This document shows positions 1 to 8,784 of a stretch of 64,000 bases of DNA, piece after piece. Each line of letters begins with the position of its first letter. The first letter of the stretch is position 1. A program made the translations under genes and the position numbers. The stretch covers positions 1 to 64,000 of the forward strand of contig CALUHI010000007.1 of the NCBI GenBank assembly GCA_944320405.1, given 5' to 3'. The notes beneath the pieces were generated by a model. The model was given only the letters and a program-made list of their open reading frames with translations, made no database searches and was not told the DNA's origin. The stretch is from an uncultured Eggerthellaceae bacterium (GTDB taxonomy: Bacteria > Actinomycetota > Coriobacteriia > Coriobacteriales > Eggerthellaceae).

Positions 1-317
1 CGGGCGACTTCCTCGTCGTCGGCGTTGATGCCGGTTTTGCCGTCCACCAGAAGCACGATGACATCGGCTTCCTCAGCGGCAGCAAACGCCTGGTCGCGAA
101 TGGAGCCCTGGAAGGCGTCGTCGTCGTTCATCTCGATGCCGCCGGTGTCCACCAGGCGGAAATGGCAGCCGTTCCAGTCGGCCTCATGGTAAGAGCGGTC
201 ACGCGTGACGCCGCGCATCTCGTGCACGATGGCGTCTGCGGACCCTGCAATGCGGTTCACGAACGTGGACTTGCCCACGTTGGGGCGGCCCACCACCGCG
301 ACGAGCGGCAAACTCAT
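1..317 (-). CDS. der: Ribosome-assembly GTPase Der (EngA), N-terminal part
   Basis: Der is a double-GTPase needed for maturation of the 50S ribosomal subunit. Only the first 105 residues lie in the window and the gene runs off the left edge. The first G domain is clear: G1 GRPNVGKS at residues 10-17, a switch I threonine in RGVTRD, and G3 DTGG at 57-60. The ATG at 317 is preceded by AGAAGGA at good spacing. An ATG at 322 is in a frame that stops at once. The gene lies 25 bases after the DUF512 gene on the same strand, a pairing common in Gram-positive genomes, so the two are probably co-transcribed. Confidence 0.96.
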   Translation of the reverse strand, partial: MSLPLVAVVGRPNVGKSTFVNRIAGSADAIVHEMRGVTRDRSYHEADWNGCHFRLVDTGGIEMNDDDAFQGSIRDQAFAAAEEADVIVLLVDGKTGINADDEEVA

Positions 318-342
318 GGCATGTTCCTTCTAACGCATTTCC

Positions 343-1740
343 TTACAGGAAGGCGGTGGGAATGAGCTCCGCCGTTTCCTGCAGATATTCAGACGGGATA
401 CAGGATACCACGCTCATCGGGCATTTCGCGGCGCTTCGCATATCCTCCAACGTCCAGCCGTCCAACGTGAGCCCCTCGTCGTTGAACATGACCTCGGGCA
501 AAAGGAACAGCATTTGTTTGGAGGAATCGGCGCGTTCGGCCTCTTGACGGATGGCGGCAGCCACGTCTTCGCCGGTAAGGAGCCCCGTCACGTCAACGTT
601 GCCCCCGAAAAACGCGTTCTCTACGAACAGCGGCGAAAAGACGCCCTCAAGGGGGCTTTCCGCAATGAGCGCAGAAAACGATTCCTGCAGAGCGCAGCCA
701 GCGATGTAGCGGGCGCACACGCCCTGTTTGCGAAGAGCCTCCGCACAGATGTCAGCAATGCCATCCGCGCAAGCAGCGCGCCAGTCATCAGCGCACGAAC
801 GCAAGATGCCAATGCCGTCCTCGAACATGCTGAAAGCGCCGTAGTCGGATGCCGGCGGAAGGTTTTCCAGTAGCGCCGGCCCGAAGGCATTGCGGTAGAA
901 CTCGTCGGCCGCAAACACCCAGGGCGTCCCCCGTTCGGCGCGAGCGCGTTCCTGGTACGGCGCAATAGTGTCGAGAACCGCCTGCGCGGCAGCAGGATCG
1001 TTGAAGCTGTGGTCGAACATTTGCTGATGGCGCGTGTAGCCCAGCGGCACAATGCCCACATTGAGGATTCCGGGGCGCTCCCAAGCCCATCGCAGCGTGT
1101 CCTGCAAAATAGCGCCGTCGTTGACGCCCGGAACAAGCACAATCTGGGTATGGGCGCAGATGCCCGCCGACAGCAAACGATCAAGCGCATCCAACCCGTG
1201 CTGGGCATGCTTTCCCATCAGCTGACGGCGCGCTTCCGGGTTGGCGGCATGAAGCGACACGCGCAAAGGAGATATGCGCTGCTCCAAGATGCGCTGCTCG
1301 TCTTCGGCACGCAGGTTGGTAAGCGTTACGAACGTGCCGGAAAGGAAGCTCAGACGGTAATCGTCGTCACGCAGCGTGAGCGAAGGACGCATGCCCTTGG
1401 GCAGCTGGCGCATGAAGCAGAACGTGCAAGCGTTTCGGCACTGGCGGATGCCGTCGAACACCGCGCCCTCGAACGCGAACCCCCACGATTCGCCCTCGTC
1501 ACGTTCAAGCTCCACCGTACCGGAGTCTCCATCCAGATCGATGTAGCCCACCTCGATGACGTCGTCGGCAGAAAGCCAGCGCCAGTCGATGAGGTCGCGC
1601 AGAGGCTGCCCATCAACCGACGTGATGCGGCAACCCGGCTCGAACCCTGCGTCGTCAGCAGGGCTGCCCGGCTCGACCTGCGCGATAAGCGCGCCTTCGC
1701 CTGCGGGAAGCGTTGCGTCTTTCGTAGGGTAGATTGCCAT
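343..1740 (-). CDS. DUF512-family radical SAM protein
   Basis: This 465-residue protein has a PDZ-like N-terminal domain (about residues 10-60, with the pattern PGSPADDAG) and then a radical-SAM core whose cysteines are C101, C105 and C108 (CRNACTFC). The C-terminal region matches the DUF512 family. The cysteines should bind a 4Fe-4S cluster and cleave S-adenosylmethionine; the substrate is unknown for the family. It precedes der directly. The ATG at 1740 fits the family start (MAIYPTKDA) but has no clear Shine-Dalgarno. The frame stays open upstream to 2316, overlapping dprA, and that extension has no family similarity. Confidence 0.88.
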   Translation of the reverse strand: MAIYPTKDATLPAGEGALIAQVEPGSPADDAGFEPGCRITSVDGQPLRDLIDWRWLSADDVIEVGYIDLDGDSGTVELERDEGESWGFAFEGAVFDGIRQCRNACTFCFMRQLPKGMRPSLTLRDDDYRLSFLSGTFVTLTNLRAEDEQRILEQRISPLRVSLHAANPEARRQLMGKHAQHGLDALDRLLSAGICAHTQIVLVPGVNDGAILQDTLRWAWERPGILNVGIVPLGYTRHQQMFDHSFNDPAAAQAVLDTIAPYQERARAERGTPWVFAADEFYRNAFGPALLENLPPASDYGAFSMFEDGIGILRSCADDWRAACADGIADICAEALRKQGVCARYIAGCALQESFSALIAESPLEGVFSPLFVENAFFGGNVDVTGLLTGEDVAAAIRQEAERADSSKQMLFLLPEVMFNDEGLTLDGWTLEDMRSAAKCPMSVVSCIPSEYLQETAELIPTAFL

Positions 1741-1936
1741 GGATGCGCGAACCGCCTGTGCTTTCGAGGGCGGTGCCCGCACTCGGCCCAAAAGCCGCGC
1801 GGACGTCGCCCGATGTATCGTGACAGCGCGCAAAAGCGCGCAGGCAAGATGATAGCAAGACAGAGGCCCGGCGCGCCGGAAGCGACCGAACGAACACACC
1901 GGCAGAACCTTCGGAGGTATTCCATAGGGCGTCGTA

Positions 1937-2857
1937 CTATCCCAACGGACCCCACGTCCCATCGGGGTAGCGCGCTGCCGTGCCTGCTGCTTCCGCCTCG
2001 GCCAGACGAACCGCCAGCCACGTGCGTGGATCTTCATTTCCGCAATTGTGTGCGGCGATGCCCAAAAGCGACTCCATCGACAGCGGCTCCACTGCCAGCG
2101 CCGCTGCAATCGGGCACGTCGGTGCCTTCGCCCGCGCGGCGGCGCCCTTGCCCTTCCCCGCCGGCGCTTCCTGCTGTTTGAGACAGCCGAACAGCGAAAA
2201 CAACGCATCGGAGAACGAATCGTCGTCCACGACGGGCGTGGCGCCCTGATACAGAAGCCGGTTCGCGCCCCGTGAAGAAGCAGCGGTGATGGCACCCGGC
2301 ACCACCAGCACGTCACGGGAAGCCGTAAGAGCGTAATCTGCCGTGGAGAACGTGCCCGACGGCAGCCCCGCTTCCACTATGAGCGTTGTCCGCGCGAGCG
2401 CCGCGATCAAGCGGTTGCGGTTGCGAAACATCCAAGGCAGCGGCGCGGTGCCCCAAGGATGCTCGGAGACGAGCGCGCCTCCCCCGTCCACGATGCGCTG
2501 GAACAAGCCCGCATGTTCTGAAGGGTAGGCCACATCGGGTCCGCCTCCCAGAAACGCCACCGTGCGCCCACCAGCTGCAAGCGCCGCCTCGTGCGCAGCG
2601 CCATCGCAACCACGCGCGCCACCTGAAATGACAACGACGCCGCGCTCGGCTGCCATACGGGCGAACCTGCGTGCACACCCTGCGCCATAAGGTGTCGCCT
2701 TCCGGGCACCCACAATGGCGAGCCCTTCTTCCAGCGCCGCAGGGTCGCCGATGACATACAGACGCTCGGGTGGCTTGTCTGCCCGAAGCAGCGCCTCGGG
2801 ATACCCCGCGTCGCCTCGTGCGATCTCCCAGCGAGGGCCTCCCGTCGGAGCTTTCAT
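1937..2857 (-). CDS. dprA: DNA processing protein DprA
   Basis: DprA loads RecA onto incoming single-stranded DNA during natural transformation. The 306-residue protein has the Rossmann-like DprA fold with the signature runs GLAIVGARKATPYG, SGGARGCDGAAHEAAL and PSEHAGLFQ. The C-terminal tail after about residue 235 (TCPIAAALAVEPLSMESLLG) resembles the winged-helix domain found in many DprA proteins. The ATG at 2857 overlaps the comM stop (ATGA), indicating translational coupling. It ends in TAG. Together with comM and yraN it forms the usual yraN-comM-dprA group, which occurs in non-competent bacteria too, so it does not prove competence. Confidence 0.93.
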   Translation of the reverse strand: MKAPTGGPRWEIARGDAGYPEALLRADKPPERLYVIGDPAALEEGLAIVGARKATPYGAGCARRFARMAAERGVVVISGGARGCDGAAHEAALAAGGRTVAFLGGGPDVAYPSEHAGLFQRIVDGGGALVSEHPWGTAPLPWMFRNRNRLIAALARTTLIVEAGLPSGTFSTADYALTASRDVLVVPGAITAASSRGANRLLYQGATPVVDDDSFSDALFSLFGCLKQQEAPAGKGKGAAARAKAPTCPIAAALAVEPLSMESLLGIAAHNCGNEDPRTWLAVRLAEAEAAGTAARYPDGTWGPLG

Positions 2858-4353
2858 GATGGATCTGCCTCCCTCACGCGGAATGCCAGCGCCTCGCATA
2901 AATGGGCTCTGCCCACATGGGACGCTTCTTCCATATCGGCCGCCGTGCGCGCAACCGCCAGCGTCCGCATAATGGCGCGGCCGCTCATGCGCATGCGTTG
3001 TGCTGCCTGTTCGTAGAACTGCGCATCCGCCTCGGAAAGCCCGCATTCCTGCACGATCGACGCGGCGCTTCCGCCTTCGCTGTCCTGCCGCGCATGGCGC
3101 CACGATGCGTATTCGCGGGCGCGCATGACCGCCTCGCGCAGCTTCTCTGACGAGGTCCCGCTTCCGGTAGCGAGAACCTCACCTGGAGCGATGCGACGCA
3201 CATCGATATGCAGGTCGATGCGGTCCATCAACGGCCCTCCGATACGACCACGGTAAGCGCGCATTTGCGCAAGCCCGCATGTGCAAGTCCGTTCGTCATC
3301 GCCGTAGTAACCACAAGGACACGGGTTCGACGCGGCAACCAACATGAAGCGTGCGGGAAACGCCACGTTTCCATCCGCGCGGGTGATGACCACCCTCCCT
3401 GATTCCAATGGCTGCCGCAGCGCCTGGAGCGTTGACGGTTTGAACTCGGCCAGCTCGTCCAAGAACAGCACACCGTTGTGCGCAAGCGATATCTCACCAG
3501 GTCGCGGGGGCGATCCCCCTCCTACAAGCCCCGCTGCAGATGCCGTATGATGCGGGCTGCGGAACGGGCGGATTCCTGCGAACGCAGGAGCAGGGTCCTC
3601 GCCAGCGACCGAATGGATGAGCGCCGTCTGAAGCGCTTCATCGGGCGTCAGCGGCGGCAAGATGGAGGGCAGGCGCGACGCGAGCATCGTCTTGCCCGAA
3701 CCCGGCGGTCCCATCATCAGAACGCCATGCCCGCCTGCAGCAGCTATCTGAAGCGCCCGTTTGGCCATCTCGTGCCCCGCGATGTCGGCGAAATCGGCAG
3801 CAGCGTGCGCAGCCTCGGCCAGAACGAAACGCCCTTCCTCGAAATCGCCCCGTCGAAACGACGACAACGACGGTGCGGCGAGCTGCCGCGTTCCCTCCAC
3901 CTTCACAATGCCGCCGTCAGGAGCCCCGCATACGACGTCCATTCCCCTATCGCGCGCGCAGATCGCGTACGCCAAAGCGCCTGCTACCGGCCGCACAGCA
4001 CCCTCAAGGGAAAGCTCTCCGACCAGCAAGCGGCCCCGAGCATGACGTGCGTCAATCTGCTTCGTGGCGATGAGCAGCCCCACTGCGATGGGCAGGTCGA
4101 ACCCCGATCCCGTCTTCTTGAGGGAACCGGGCGCCAGATTCACCACCACACGCTCGTTGGGCATCGAGAACCCGCTCGCACGAATGGCCGCGCGCACGCG
4201 CTCGCGCGATTCCTGGATGGCGGCATCGGGCATTCCCACGATGAAAAATCCGGGCATGCCGTTGCCCACCACCACTTCCACTTCTACGGGCACAGCCTCC
4301 ACCCCGCGCAGGGTGGCAGCATGCACCACGCATTGCCCCGCCATGGCACTCAC
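2854..4353 (-). CDS. comM: YifB/ComM-type Mg-chelatase-like AAA+ ATPase
   Basis: This 499-residue protein has the ComM layout: an N-terminal Lon-protease-like fold (about 1-170), a Mg-chelatase-type AAA+ core with Walker A GPPGSGKT at about 214-221, and a C-terminal helical lid. The zinc-type cysteines CPCGYYGDDERTCTCG are typical of the family. ComM is a helicase that promotes branch migration of transformed DNA in competent species. A GTG at 4353 overlaps the yraN stop (GTGA). An ATG three codons later, at 4344, is an equally possible start. Confidence 0.93.
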   Translation of the reverse strand: MSAMAGQCVVHAATLRGVEAVPVEVEVVVGNGMPGFFIVGMPDAAIQESRERVRAAIRASGFSMPNERVVVNLAPGSLKKTGSGFDLPIAVGLLIATKQIDARHARGRLLVGELSLEGAVRPVAGALAYAICARDRGMDVVCGAPDGGIVKVEGTRQLAAPSLSSFRRGDFEEGRFVLAEAAHAAADFADIAGHEMAKRALQIAAAGGHGVLMMGPPGSGKTMLASRLPSILPPLTPDEALQTALIHSVAGEDPAPAFAGIRPFRSPHHTASAAGLVGGGSPPRPGEISLAHNGVLFLDELAEFKPSTLQALRQPLESGRVVITRADGNVAFPARFMLVAASNPCPCGYYGDDERTCTCGLAQMRAYRGRIGGPLMDRIDLHIDVRRIAPGEVLATGSGTSSEKLREAVMRAREYASWRHARQDSEGGSAASIVQECGLSEADAQFYEQAAQRMRMSGRAIMRTLAVARTAADMEEASHVGRAHLCEALAFRVREADPS

Positions 4354-4865
4354 CCTGCAGCGAACGCATTGATGTGATGGCGCAGCATGGCACGGTTTTC
4401 TGCCACCACCACAAGCGACACCACATCGAAGCGCACTGGCACGTCAACCACGTCGTATTGCGCGAGGAAAAGCGCCGCGATCTTTTCGTATTTGCTGCGT
4501 TTGCGCCTGTCCACCGCTTCAGAAGGGAACCCTTTGTCGATGCTCGTGCGCGTTTTGACTTCCACGAACACCACCCAGTCGCCATCGCGCGCGATGATGT
4601 CGGCTTCGCCCGCAGCGCAGGTCCAATTGCGTTCCAAGATCTCGTAGCCGTGGCGGTACAAAAACCGCGCGGCGGCGTCTTCGCCGCGTCGGCCAAGCTC
4701 GGCGTTGAGCTCCCCGCGCTTTTTCTCTTCGCAGGGCGCGGAAGGCTCAGGCTCCTCCACGCCAAGCGGAGGTGTTGCAGAAAGGGATTGGGATTGGGAT
4801 TGGGATTCGGTTTGGGCTGATGAGGAGTCGGGTAACTCCCGAGCAGCAGCGACGTCGTCCATCAT
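4350..4865 (-). CDS. yraN: UPF0102 (YraN) family nuclease-fold protein with N-terminal extension
   Basis: The last 115 residues are a YraN/UPF0102 domain: GRRGEDAAARFL, then the restriction-endonuclease-like core GEADIIARDGDWVVFVEVKTR with D, E and K in the usual order. The function is unknown; members are linked to recombination genes. The start ATG at 4865 (first of two ATGs) follows AAAGGAG at good spacing and gives 171 residues. About 50 residues precede the domain, which is longer than usual. They include a Ser-Gln repeat encoded by four copies of the hexamer GGGATT at 4784-4807. The extension looks disordered, and copy changes there would keep frame. Confidence 0.85.
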   Translation of the reverse strand: MMDDVAAARELPDSSSAQTESQSQSQSLSATPPLGVEEPEPSAPCEEKKRGELNAELGRRGEDAAARFLYRHGYEILERNWTCAAGEADIIARDGDWVVFVEVKTRTSIDKGFPSEAVDRRKRSKYEKIAALFLAQYDVVDVPVRFDVVSLVVVAENRAMLRHHINAFAAG

Positions 4866-5042
4866 GGCGACCACTCCTTTCGTGAGGGTGGCCGCATCGT
4901 AGCAACGTGCTCCAACGCGCAGAACGTCGCGGCGTCGTCGCATTTGCACCTGCTTCGTACGCAAGGTCAACGCGAAACTGGCCCGTTTCCAACGCAGATC
5001 CAGCGCGCATTGCTTACAAATGCCGCACGCAAAGGAAAATCT

Positions 5043-5831
5043 TTAGAAAAGGGACTGCTGGGCAAACGAGGTGCAGAAGCTCGCGCGATGCACGGGGGTC
5101 AAGCCACGCTGTTTGATGGCTTCGACATGATCGGCGCTCGCGTAGCCCTTGTTCGACGCGAACCCGTATCCGGGGTACTGCGCGTCCAAACGCTCCATCA
5201 GCGCATCTCGCTCAACCTTCGCCACGATGGAAGCTGCAGCGATGGAAGCGCAGCGGGCGTCTCCCTTCACCAGATTGCATTCGCGCTCGTCAAGATGCAA
5301 GGGATTGCCATCCAGAAGGATAAGCCCCGGGCGAACGCCCGCCTCCTCGATCTTGCGCACTGCCGCCGAAAACGCGCGCCGCAGACAAGCTGACATCCCC
5401 AGCGTGTCGATATCATGGGGGCTTGCGTACTCCACTGCCCAGGCCAGCGCCACCCGCTTCACTTCTGCGGCAATGCGCTCGCGTTCGGCAGGGGCCACCT
5501 GCTTGGAGTCGTTGAGACCCGCAATGCGCGGCTCGCGCGGCAGCACCACCGCGCCCACAGCAAGCGGCCCCGCCACCGGTCCGCGCCCCACTTCGTCAAG
5601 ACCCACGCACAAGGATGCCCCACGCTCTTCCATCAAGCGTTCTTCCAGCGCATAAAGCCCGTCGAGTCGCTCGCGCTCGGCGCGTTCAGCGGCAAGACGG
5701 CGGCGCGCAACCTCCACCGCGCTGCGCACGCCCTTGCGCGCATCTGCCACGAGCGAGCGCTCCAGTACGGCGAATTCCTGCTCGTCAGCCTCTTGCAGCC
5801 TGCGCTTGATCTCTGCGACGGTCGTACCCAC
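5043..5831 (-). CDS. rnhB: Ribonuclease HII
   Basis: RNase HII nicks at ribonucleotides misincorporated in DNA. The catalytic core is plain: DEVGRGPVAGPLAVGAVVLP carries the first acidic pair, and ILLDGNPL and KGDARCASIAAASIVAK carry later motifs. An N-terminal helical region of about 80 residues (TVAEIKRRLQ) precedes the core, as in Bacillus RnhB. The start is uncertain. A TTG at 5852 falls inside the T-tract of the rplS terminator. I prefer the GTG at 5831, which follows AGAGGGG; another GTG lies at 5840. Confidence 0.9.
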   Translation of the reverse strand: MGTTVAEIKRRLQEADEQEFAVLERSLVADARKGVRSAVEVARRRLAAERAERERLDGLYALEERLMEERGASLCVGLDEVGRGPVAGPLAVGAVVLPREPRIAGLNDSKQVAPAERERIAAEVKRVALAWAVEYASPHDIDTLGMSACLRRAFSAAVRKIEEAGVRPGLILLDGNPLHLDERECNLVKGDARCASIAAASIVAKVERDALMERLDAQYPGYGFASNKGYASADHVEAIKQRGLTPVHRASFCTSFAQQSLF

Positions 5832-5850
5832 GACTTGCACCCCTCTGCTC

Positions 5851-5890
5851 AAAACACGAAAACCCCTCGCCTGCCACGGCAGACGAGGGG
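5851..5890 (-). terminator. Rho-independent terminator of rplS
   Basis: On the minus strand a GC-rich stem (7 bp CCCCTCG/CGAGGGG, then a 5 bp inner stem, 5863-5890) is followed by TTTTCGTGTTTT. It lies 52 bases past the rplS stop and just before rnhB. Confidence 0.85.
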
Positions 5891-5941
5891 TGCTTCACGC
5901 TGCATCGGCACCTGATGCGGTGCCCGCATAGAAGGAAAGGC

Positions 5942-6289
5942 CTAGCGGAAGGACTTTTCCTTGATCTTGGCGGCCTTGCCCACCTTGTCGCGCAGGTAGT
6001 ACAGCTTGGCGCGACGGACATCGCCCTGGCGCACGACCTCGAGCTTGTCGATCTTGGGAGAGTGCACGGGGAACGTGCGCTCCACGCCCACGGAGAAGCT
6101 CACCTTGCGAACGGTGAAGGTCTCACGGGCACCCTCCCCGTGACGGCGGATGACGTCGCCCTGGAAGACCTGGATGCGCTCGCGGTTGCCCTCGGTGATG
6201 CGGTAGTGCACCTTCACGTTGTCGCCCACGTGAAACTCGGGGATGTCGCTCTTGATCTGCTGCTGCTCGATGGCGCGAATGATATCCAT
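5942..6289 (-). CDS. rplS: 50S ribosomal protein L19
   Basis: L19 sits at the interface between the 30S and 50S subunits. The 115-residue product has the normal length and family sequence: [13 protein letters not shown] at the start, [12 protein letters not shown], the FQGDVI and FTVRKVS stretches, and the C-terminal AKLYYLRD. The ATG at 6289 follows AGAAGGA. It is flanked by its own candidate promoter and terminator, so it is probably a single-gene unit. The usual trmD and rimM neighbours are absent. It ends in TAG. Confidence 0.98.
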   Translation of the reverse strand: MDIIRAIEQQQIKSDIPEFHVGDNVKVHYRITEGNRERIQVFQGDVIRRHGEGARETFTVRKVSFSVGVERTFPVHSPKIDKLEVVRQGDVRRAKLYYLRDKVGKAAKIKEKSFR

Positions 6290-6351
6290 TGTCCTGTTCC
6301 TTCTATCCTTACATCAACGCATTCGTTGTACGGTTAAAGACGCGATTGGAT

Positions 6352-6380
6352 AGTTTATCGCCTTTGTTCCTATTGCGCAA
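6352..6380 (-). promoter_or_regulatory. Candidate sigma-70 promoter of rplS
   Basis: On the minus strand TTGCGC and TAAACT are separated by 17 bases. The predicted transcript would have a leader of about 55 bases. The -35 match is weak, so this is inference from spacing and position. Confidence 0.4.
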
Positions 6381-6495
6381 GAAGATTCACGCGAGATATT
6401 CGGCAAATCCGGCGAAATCGGGCTGCCCTCCATGCAATGCCCAGAATTCACGCCTTCATGCGCAATCTGCACCCGCCGAAACGGCCGCAACACGC

Positions 6496-6819
6496 CTAGA
6501 TGAGCGTGAGAAGCGCGTACGCGGTAACGCCCGTGACGGCACTCCACAGAAGCGATTTCGACTTCCACGCCACCAGCACCACGGCAAGCGAGGCCACAAG
6601 CGGAGCCGCGGCAGGCCACAAACCCGCATCGAACATCCCCGGCGTTAGAAGGTCGTTTGCCACCAGCGCGGCGAACGCGGCAGGCGGAATGTAGCCCAAG
6701 GCGCGCTCGACGCCCTCAGGCAGGCTGCGGCCCTTCAGCGCGAACAGCGGAGCCACGCGGCAGATGAGCATGGTGATCGCGCAGCTGACGAACACGATAA
6801 GGAAGTCGCCCCAGCTCAT
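6496..6819 (-). CDS. azlD: AzlD-family branched-chain amino-acid exporter small subunit
   Basis: This 107-residue, very hydrophobic protein has about four membrane segments and matches the AzlD family (start MSWGDFLIVFVSCAITMLI, then CRVAPLFALKGRSLPEGVERALGYIPPA). AzlD works with AzlC to export branched-chain amino acids and analogues. The ATG at 6819 overlaps the azlC stop (ATGA), so the two subunits are translationally coupled. It ends in TAG. Confidence 0.92.
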   Translation of the reverse strand: MSWGDFLIVFVSCAITMLICRVAPLFALKGRSLPEGVERALGYIPPAAFAALVANDLLTPGMFDAGLWPAAAPLVASLAVVLVAWKSKSLLWSAVTGVTAYALLTLI

Positions 6820-7517
6820 GCGCAGTCGCCCCCTTTCGCCCTCAGCGCGCGGTTGGCGAGCATTGCCGCAACCACGCCAGCGATCGCGCCCGCCAAGATG
6901 GCCGGTCCAGTCAGGCCCGCAAGCTTGCACAAAAACACGCCCACCATGGCCACCACGGCGGCAACGACGTTTTCGATGGAGATCTTCTGAGTGACCAGAA
7001 GGCAGATGAAGATGGAGGTCATGGCGAACGACGCGATGGAAAGCGGAATACCCACGGCGCTTCCCACCAACACGCCCACAACGTTGGAAATGGTCCAGGA
7101 GCTGTTGGAGAAGATGTTCACCCACAGCGCGCGATCCACACTCCACCCGCCTTCTTCGAAACGGGCGGTGTTCACGCCGTAGCTCTCGTCGGTCACCGAA
7201 GCGGCGAACAAAAACGACAGGCGCTTGCTGACAGCCGCGCAACGCGGCGCAAACGAAGCGGCGTAAAGCATCTGACGCGTGTTCACCAGCGACACGCTGG
7301 CAATGATGGAGGCGATAGGCGCGCCGGCAAGCCACATGTTGGGAATCATGAACTGGCCCGCACCCGAGTAGAACAGCACGGACATGATGAGCACCTGCAA
7401 GGGCCCAAGCCCAATGGAATCGCACAGGATGCCGCACGGGATGCCAATAGCAACATAGCCCAGCATGATGGGCACCGCGGCATGGAAGGCTTCTTTTATG
7501 TGGCTTCTCGTAGGCAT
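6816..7517 (-). CDS. azlC: AzlC-family branched-chain amino-acid exporter large subunit
   Basis: This 233-residue membrane protein has the AzlC pattern: an N-terminal stretch AFHAAVPIMLGYVAIGIPCG, then GAGQFMI, NTRQMLYAASFAP and the ASVTDESYG motif. It should form the exporter with AzlD in the inner membrane. The ATG at 7517 has no good Shine-Dalgarno. A TATAAT lies only 10 bases upstream, so the mRNA may be leaderless or nearly so. Confidence 0.93.
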   Translation of the reverse strand: MPTRSHIKEAFHAAVPIMLGYVAIGIPCGILCDSIGLGPLQVLIMSVLFYSGAGQFMIPNMWLAGAPIASIIASVSLVNTRQMLYAASFAPRCAAVSKRLSFLFAASVTDESYGVNTARFEEGGWSVDRALWVNIFSNSSWTISNVVGVLVGSAVGIPLSIASFAMTSIFICLLVTQKISIENVVAAVVAMVGVFLCKLAGLTGPAILAGAIAGVVAAMLANRALRAKGGDCA

Positions 7518-7526
7518 AGCCTGACG

Positions 7527-7532
7527 ATTATA
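7527..7532 (-). promoter_or_regulatory. Candidate -10 box for a near-leaderless azlC mRNA
   Basis: On the minus strand a perfect TATAAT ends 9 bases before the azlC ATG. No convincing -35 hexamer is seen at 16-18 bases. If used, transcription would start within a few bases of the start codon. Confidence 0.35.
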
Positions 7533-7616
7533 GCCGTTCTCCCCCGCGTTCAGAGCAAAGATTCCCCGCGCCTACAACACCTGCGGAAGACGGTGGAAAG
7601 CCGCCATTATTCAAAC

Positions 7617-7642
7617 GTGACAAAGGGACCGCCCCCTGTCAC
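7617..7642. repeat. REP-like palindrome after dgt
   Basis: Inverted arms GTGACA...TGTCAC enclose a core with GGGACCGCCCCC. It lies 11 bases past the dgt stop codon. It resembles the larger palindromes at 26620 and 47436 in having a GGGAC-type core bounded by short A/T-rich or GTGAC arms, and in lying just after a stop codon. Confidence 0.6.
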
Positions 7643-7652
7643 CCTCTGCCAC

Positions 7653-8708
7653 CTAATAGTGGATTGCGGAGGGGACGAACAGAGCCTTGAAGCGGCTTTT
7701 TGCGTAGCGGTCAGTCATGCCGGCAATGTAGTCGCACACCGCCGTCAGCGGATCATCTTCCGACATAGCGCGGTATTCGTCGGGGATCTCGTCCAAATGC
7801 GCCACGTAGTAGTCGAACAGCACTTCAATGAGGCGCGCTGCCTTCGCCGTTTCGGCCAGCACCACCGGCGCGGTGTAGACGGTCTTGAACAGAAACGTGC
7901 GCAGCTCCATCATGGCGTCCCACACCGTCTGGCTCATGCGGATGTCGTCGCAGGCGGCAGAGGTTTGCACCATGTCGACCACGAGCGTCTCGATGCGAGC
8001 GGAATGGTCGGACCCCAGCACCCGATGCGTCGTGTCGGGCAAATCAGATTCGGAAAGGATGCCCGCACGGATGGCGTCGTCGATGTCGTGGTTCACATAC
8101 GCGATGCGGTCGGCCGTGGCCACCACGCGTCCCTCGAGCGTCTCGGCACGCACGGGGCCGGTGTGGCGCAGAATGCCGTCGCGCACCTCGGGCGTCAGGT
8201 TCAGCCCGCGCCCACCGTTTTCGATGCGCTCGACAACGCGCAGGCTTTGCTCGTTGTGGCGATACAGAAGCGCGCCGCGCGGATCGTCGGCATCAGCTTC
8301 GCGTGGAAGCCTGCCATGGCGCGCCAGGCAGTGCGAGAGCGCTTCTTCGCCCGCGTGGCCGAAGGGAGTGTGGCCCAGGTCGTGGCCCAGCGAAATGGCT
8401 TCGGTGAGGTCCTCGTTGAGCCCCAGGGCGCGCGCGATGGTTCGCGCGATCTGCGCGACTTCCAGCGTATGGGTCAAACGCGTGCGGTAGTGGTCGCCTT
8501 CCGCAGCCAAAAACACCTGCGTTTTGTGCGACAGGCGGCGGAACGATTTCGAGTGGAGGATCTTGTCGCGGTCGCGCTGGTAGTCGTTGCGCAAGACATC
8601 GGGCGCCGTGGAGCGGTCGCGCCCCTCGCCTTCCGATGCGAACGCTGCGTCGCTGGACAGCAGCGCACGTTCCCGCTGCTCTTGATCTTCGCGGTAGATG
8701 ATGCGCAT
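7653..8708 (-). CDS. dgt: Deoxyguanosinetriphosphate triphosphohydrolase-like HD protein
   Basis: This 351-residue protein is a dGTPase-family HD phosphohydrolase, which cuts dNTPs to deoxynucleoside and triphosphate. The metal-binding motif is visible: RTRLTHTLEVAQIARTIARAL then LGHDLGHTPFGHAGE. The N-terminal KILHSKSFRRLSHKTQVF is family-typical. The ATG at 8708 follows AAAGGGAGG and fits the usual start (MRIIYREDQ). An upstream in-frame ATG at 8768 lies next to tandem repeats and lacks a Shine-Dalgarno. It ends in TAG. Confidence 0.95.
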   Translation of the reverse strand: MRIIYREDQEQRERALLSSDAAFASEGEGRDRSTAPDVLRNDYQRDRDKILHSKSFRRLSHKTQVFLAAEGDHYRTRLTHTLEVAQIARTIARALGLNEDLTEAISLGHDLGHTPFGHAGEEALSHCLARHGRLPREADADDPRGALLYRHNEQSLRVVERIENGGRGLNLTPEVRDGILRHTGPVRAETLEGRVVATADRIAYVNHDIDDAIRAGILSESDLPDTTHRVLGSDHSARIETLVVDMVQTSAACDDIRMSQTVWDAMMELRTFLFKTVYTAPVVLAETAKAARLIEVLFDYYVAHLDEIPDEYRAMSEDDPLTAVCDYIAGMTDRYAKSRFKALFVPSAIHY

Positions 8709-8784
8709 GGAAGCCTCCCTTTCGCCGACGACGGCATAGCCCCAGTGTAGCAGACGCGCTTTGTTCATAGTGCATCGCGCCGCA

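Noticed and set aside
1741-2316. A 657-residue version of the DUF512 protein starting at 2316
   Set aside because: The extra 192 residues overlap dprA, are Arg-rich shadow sequence and have no family match.
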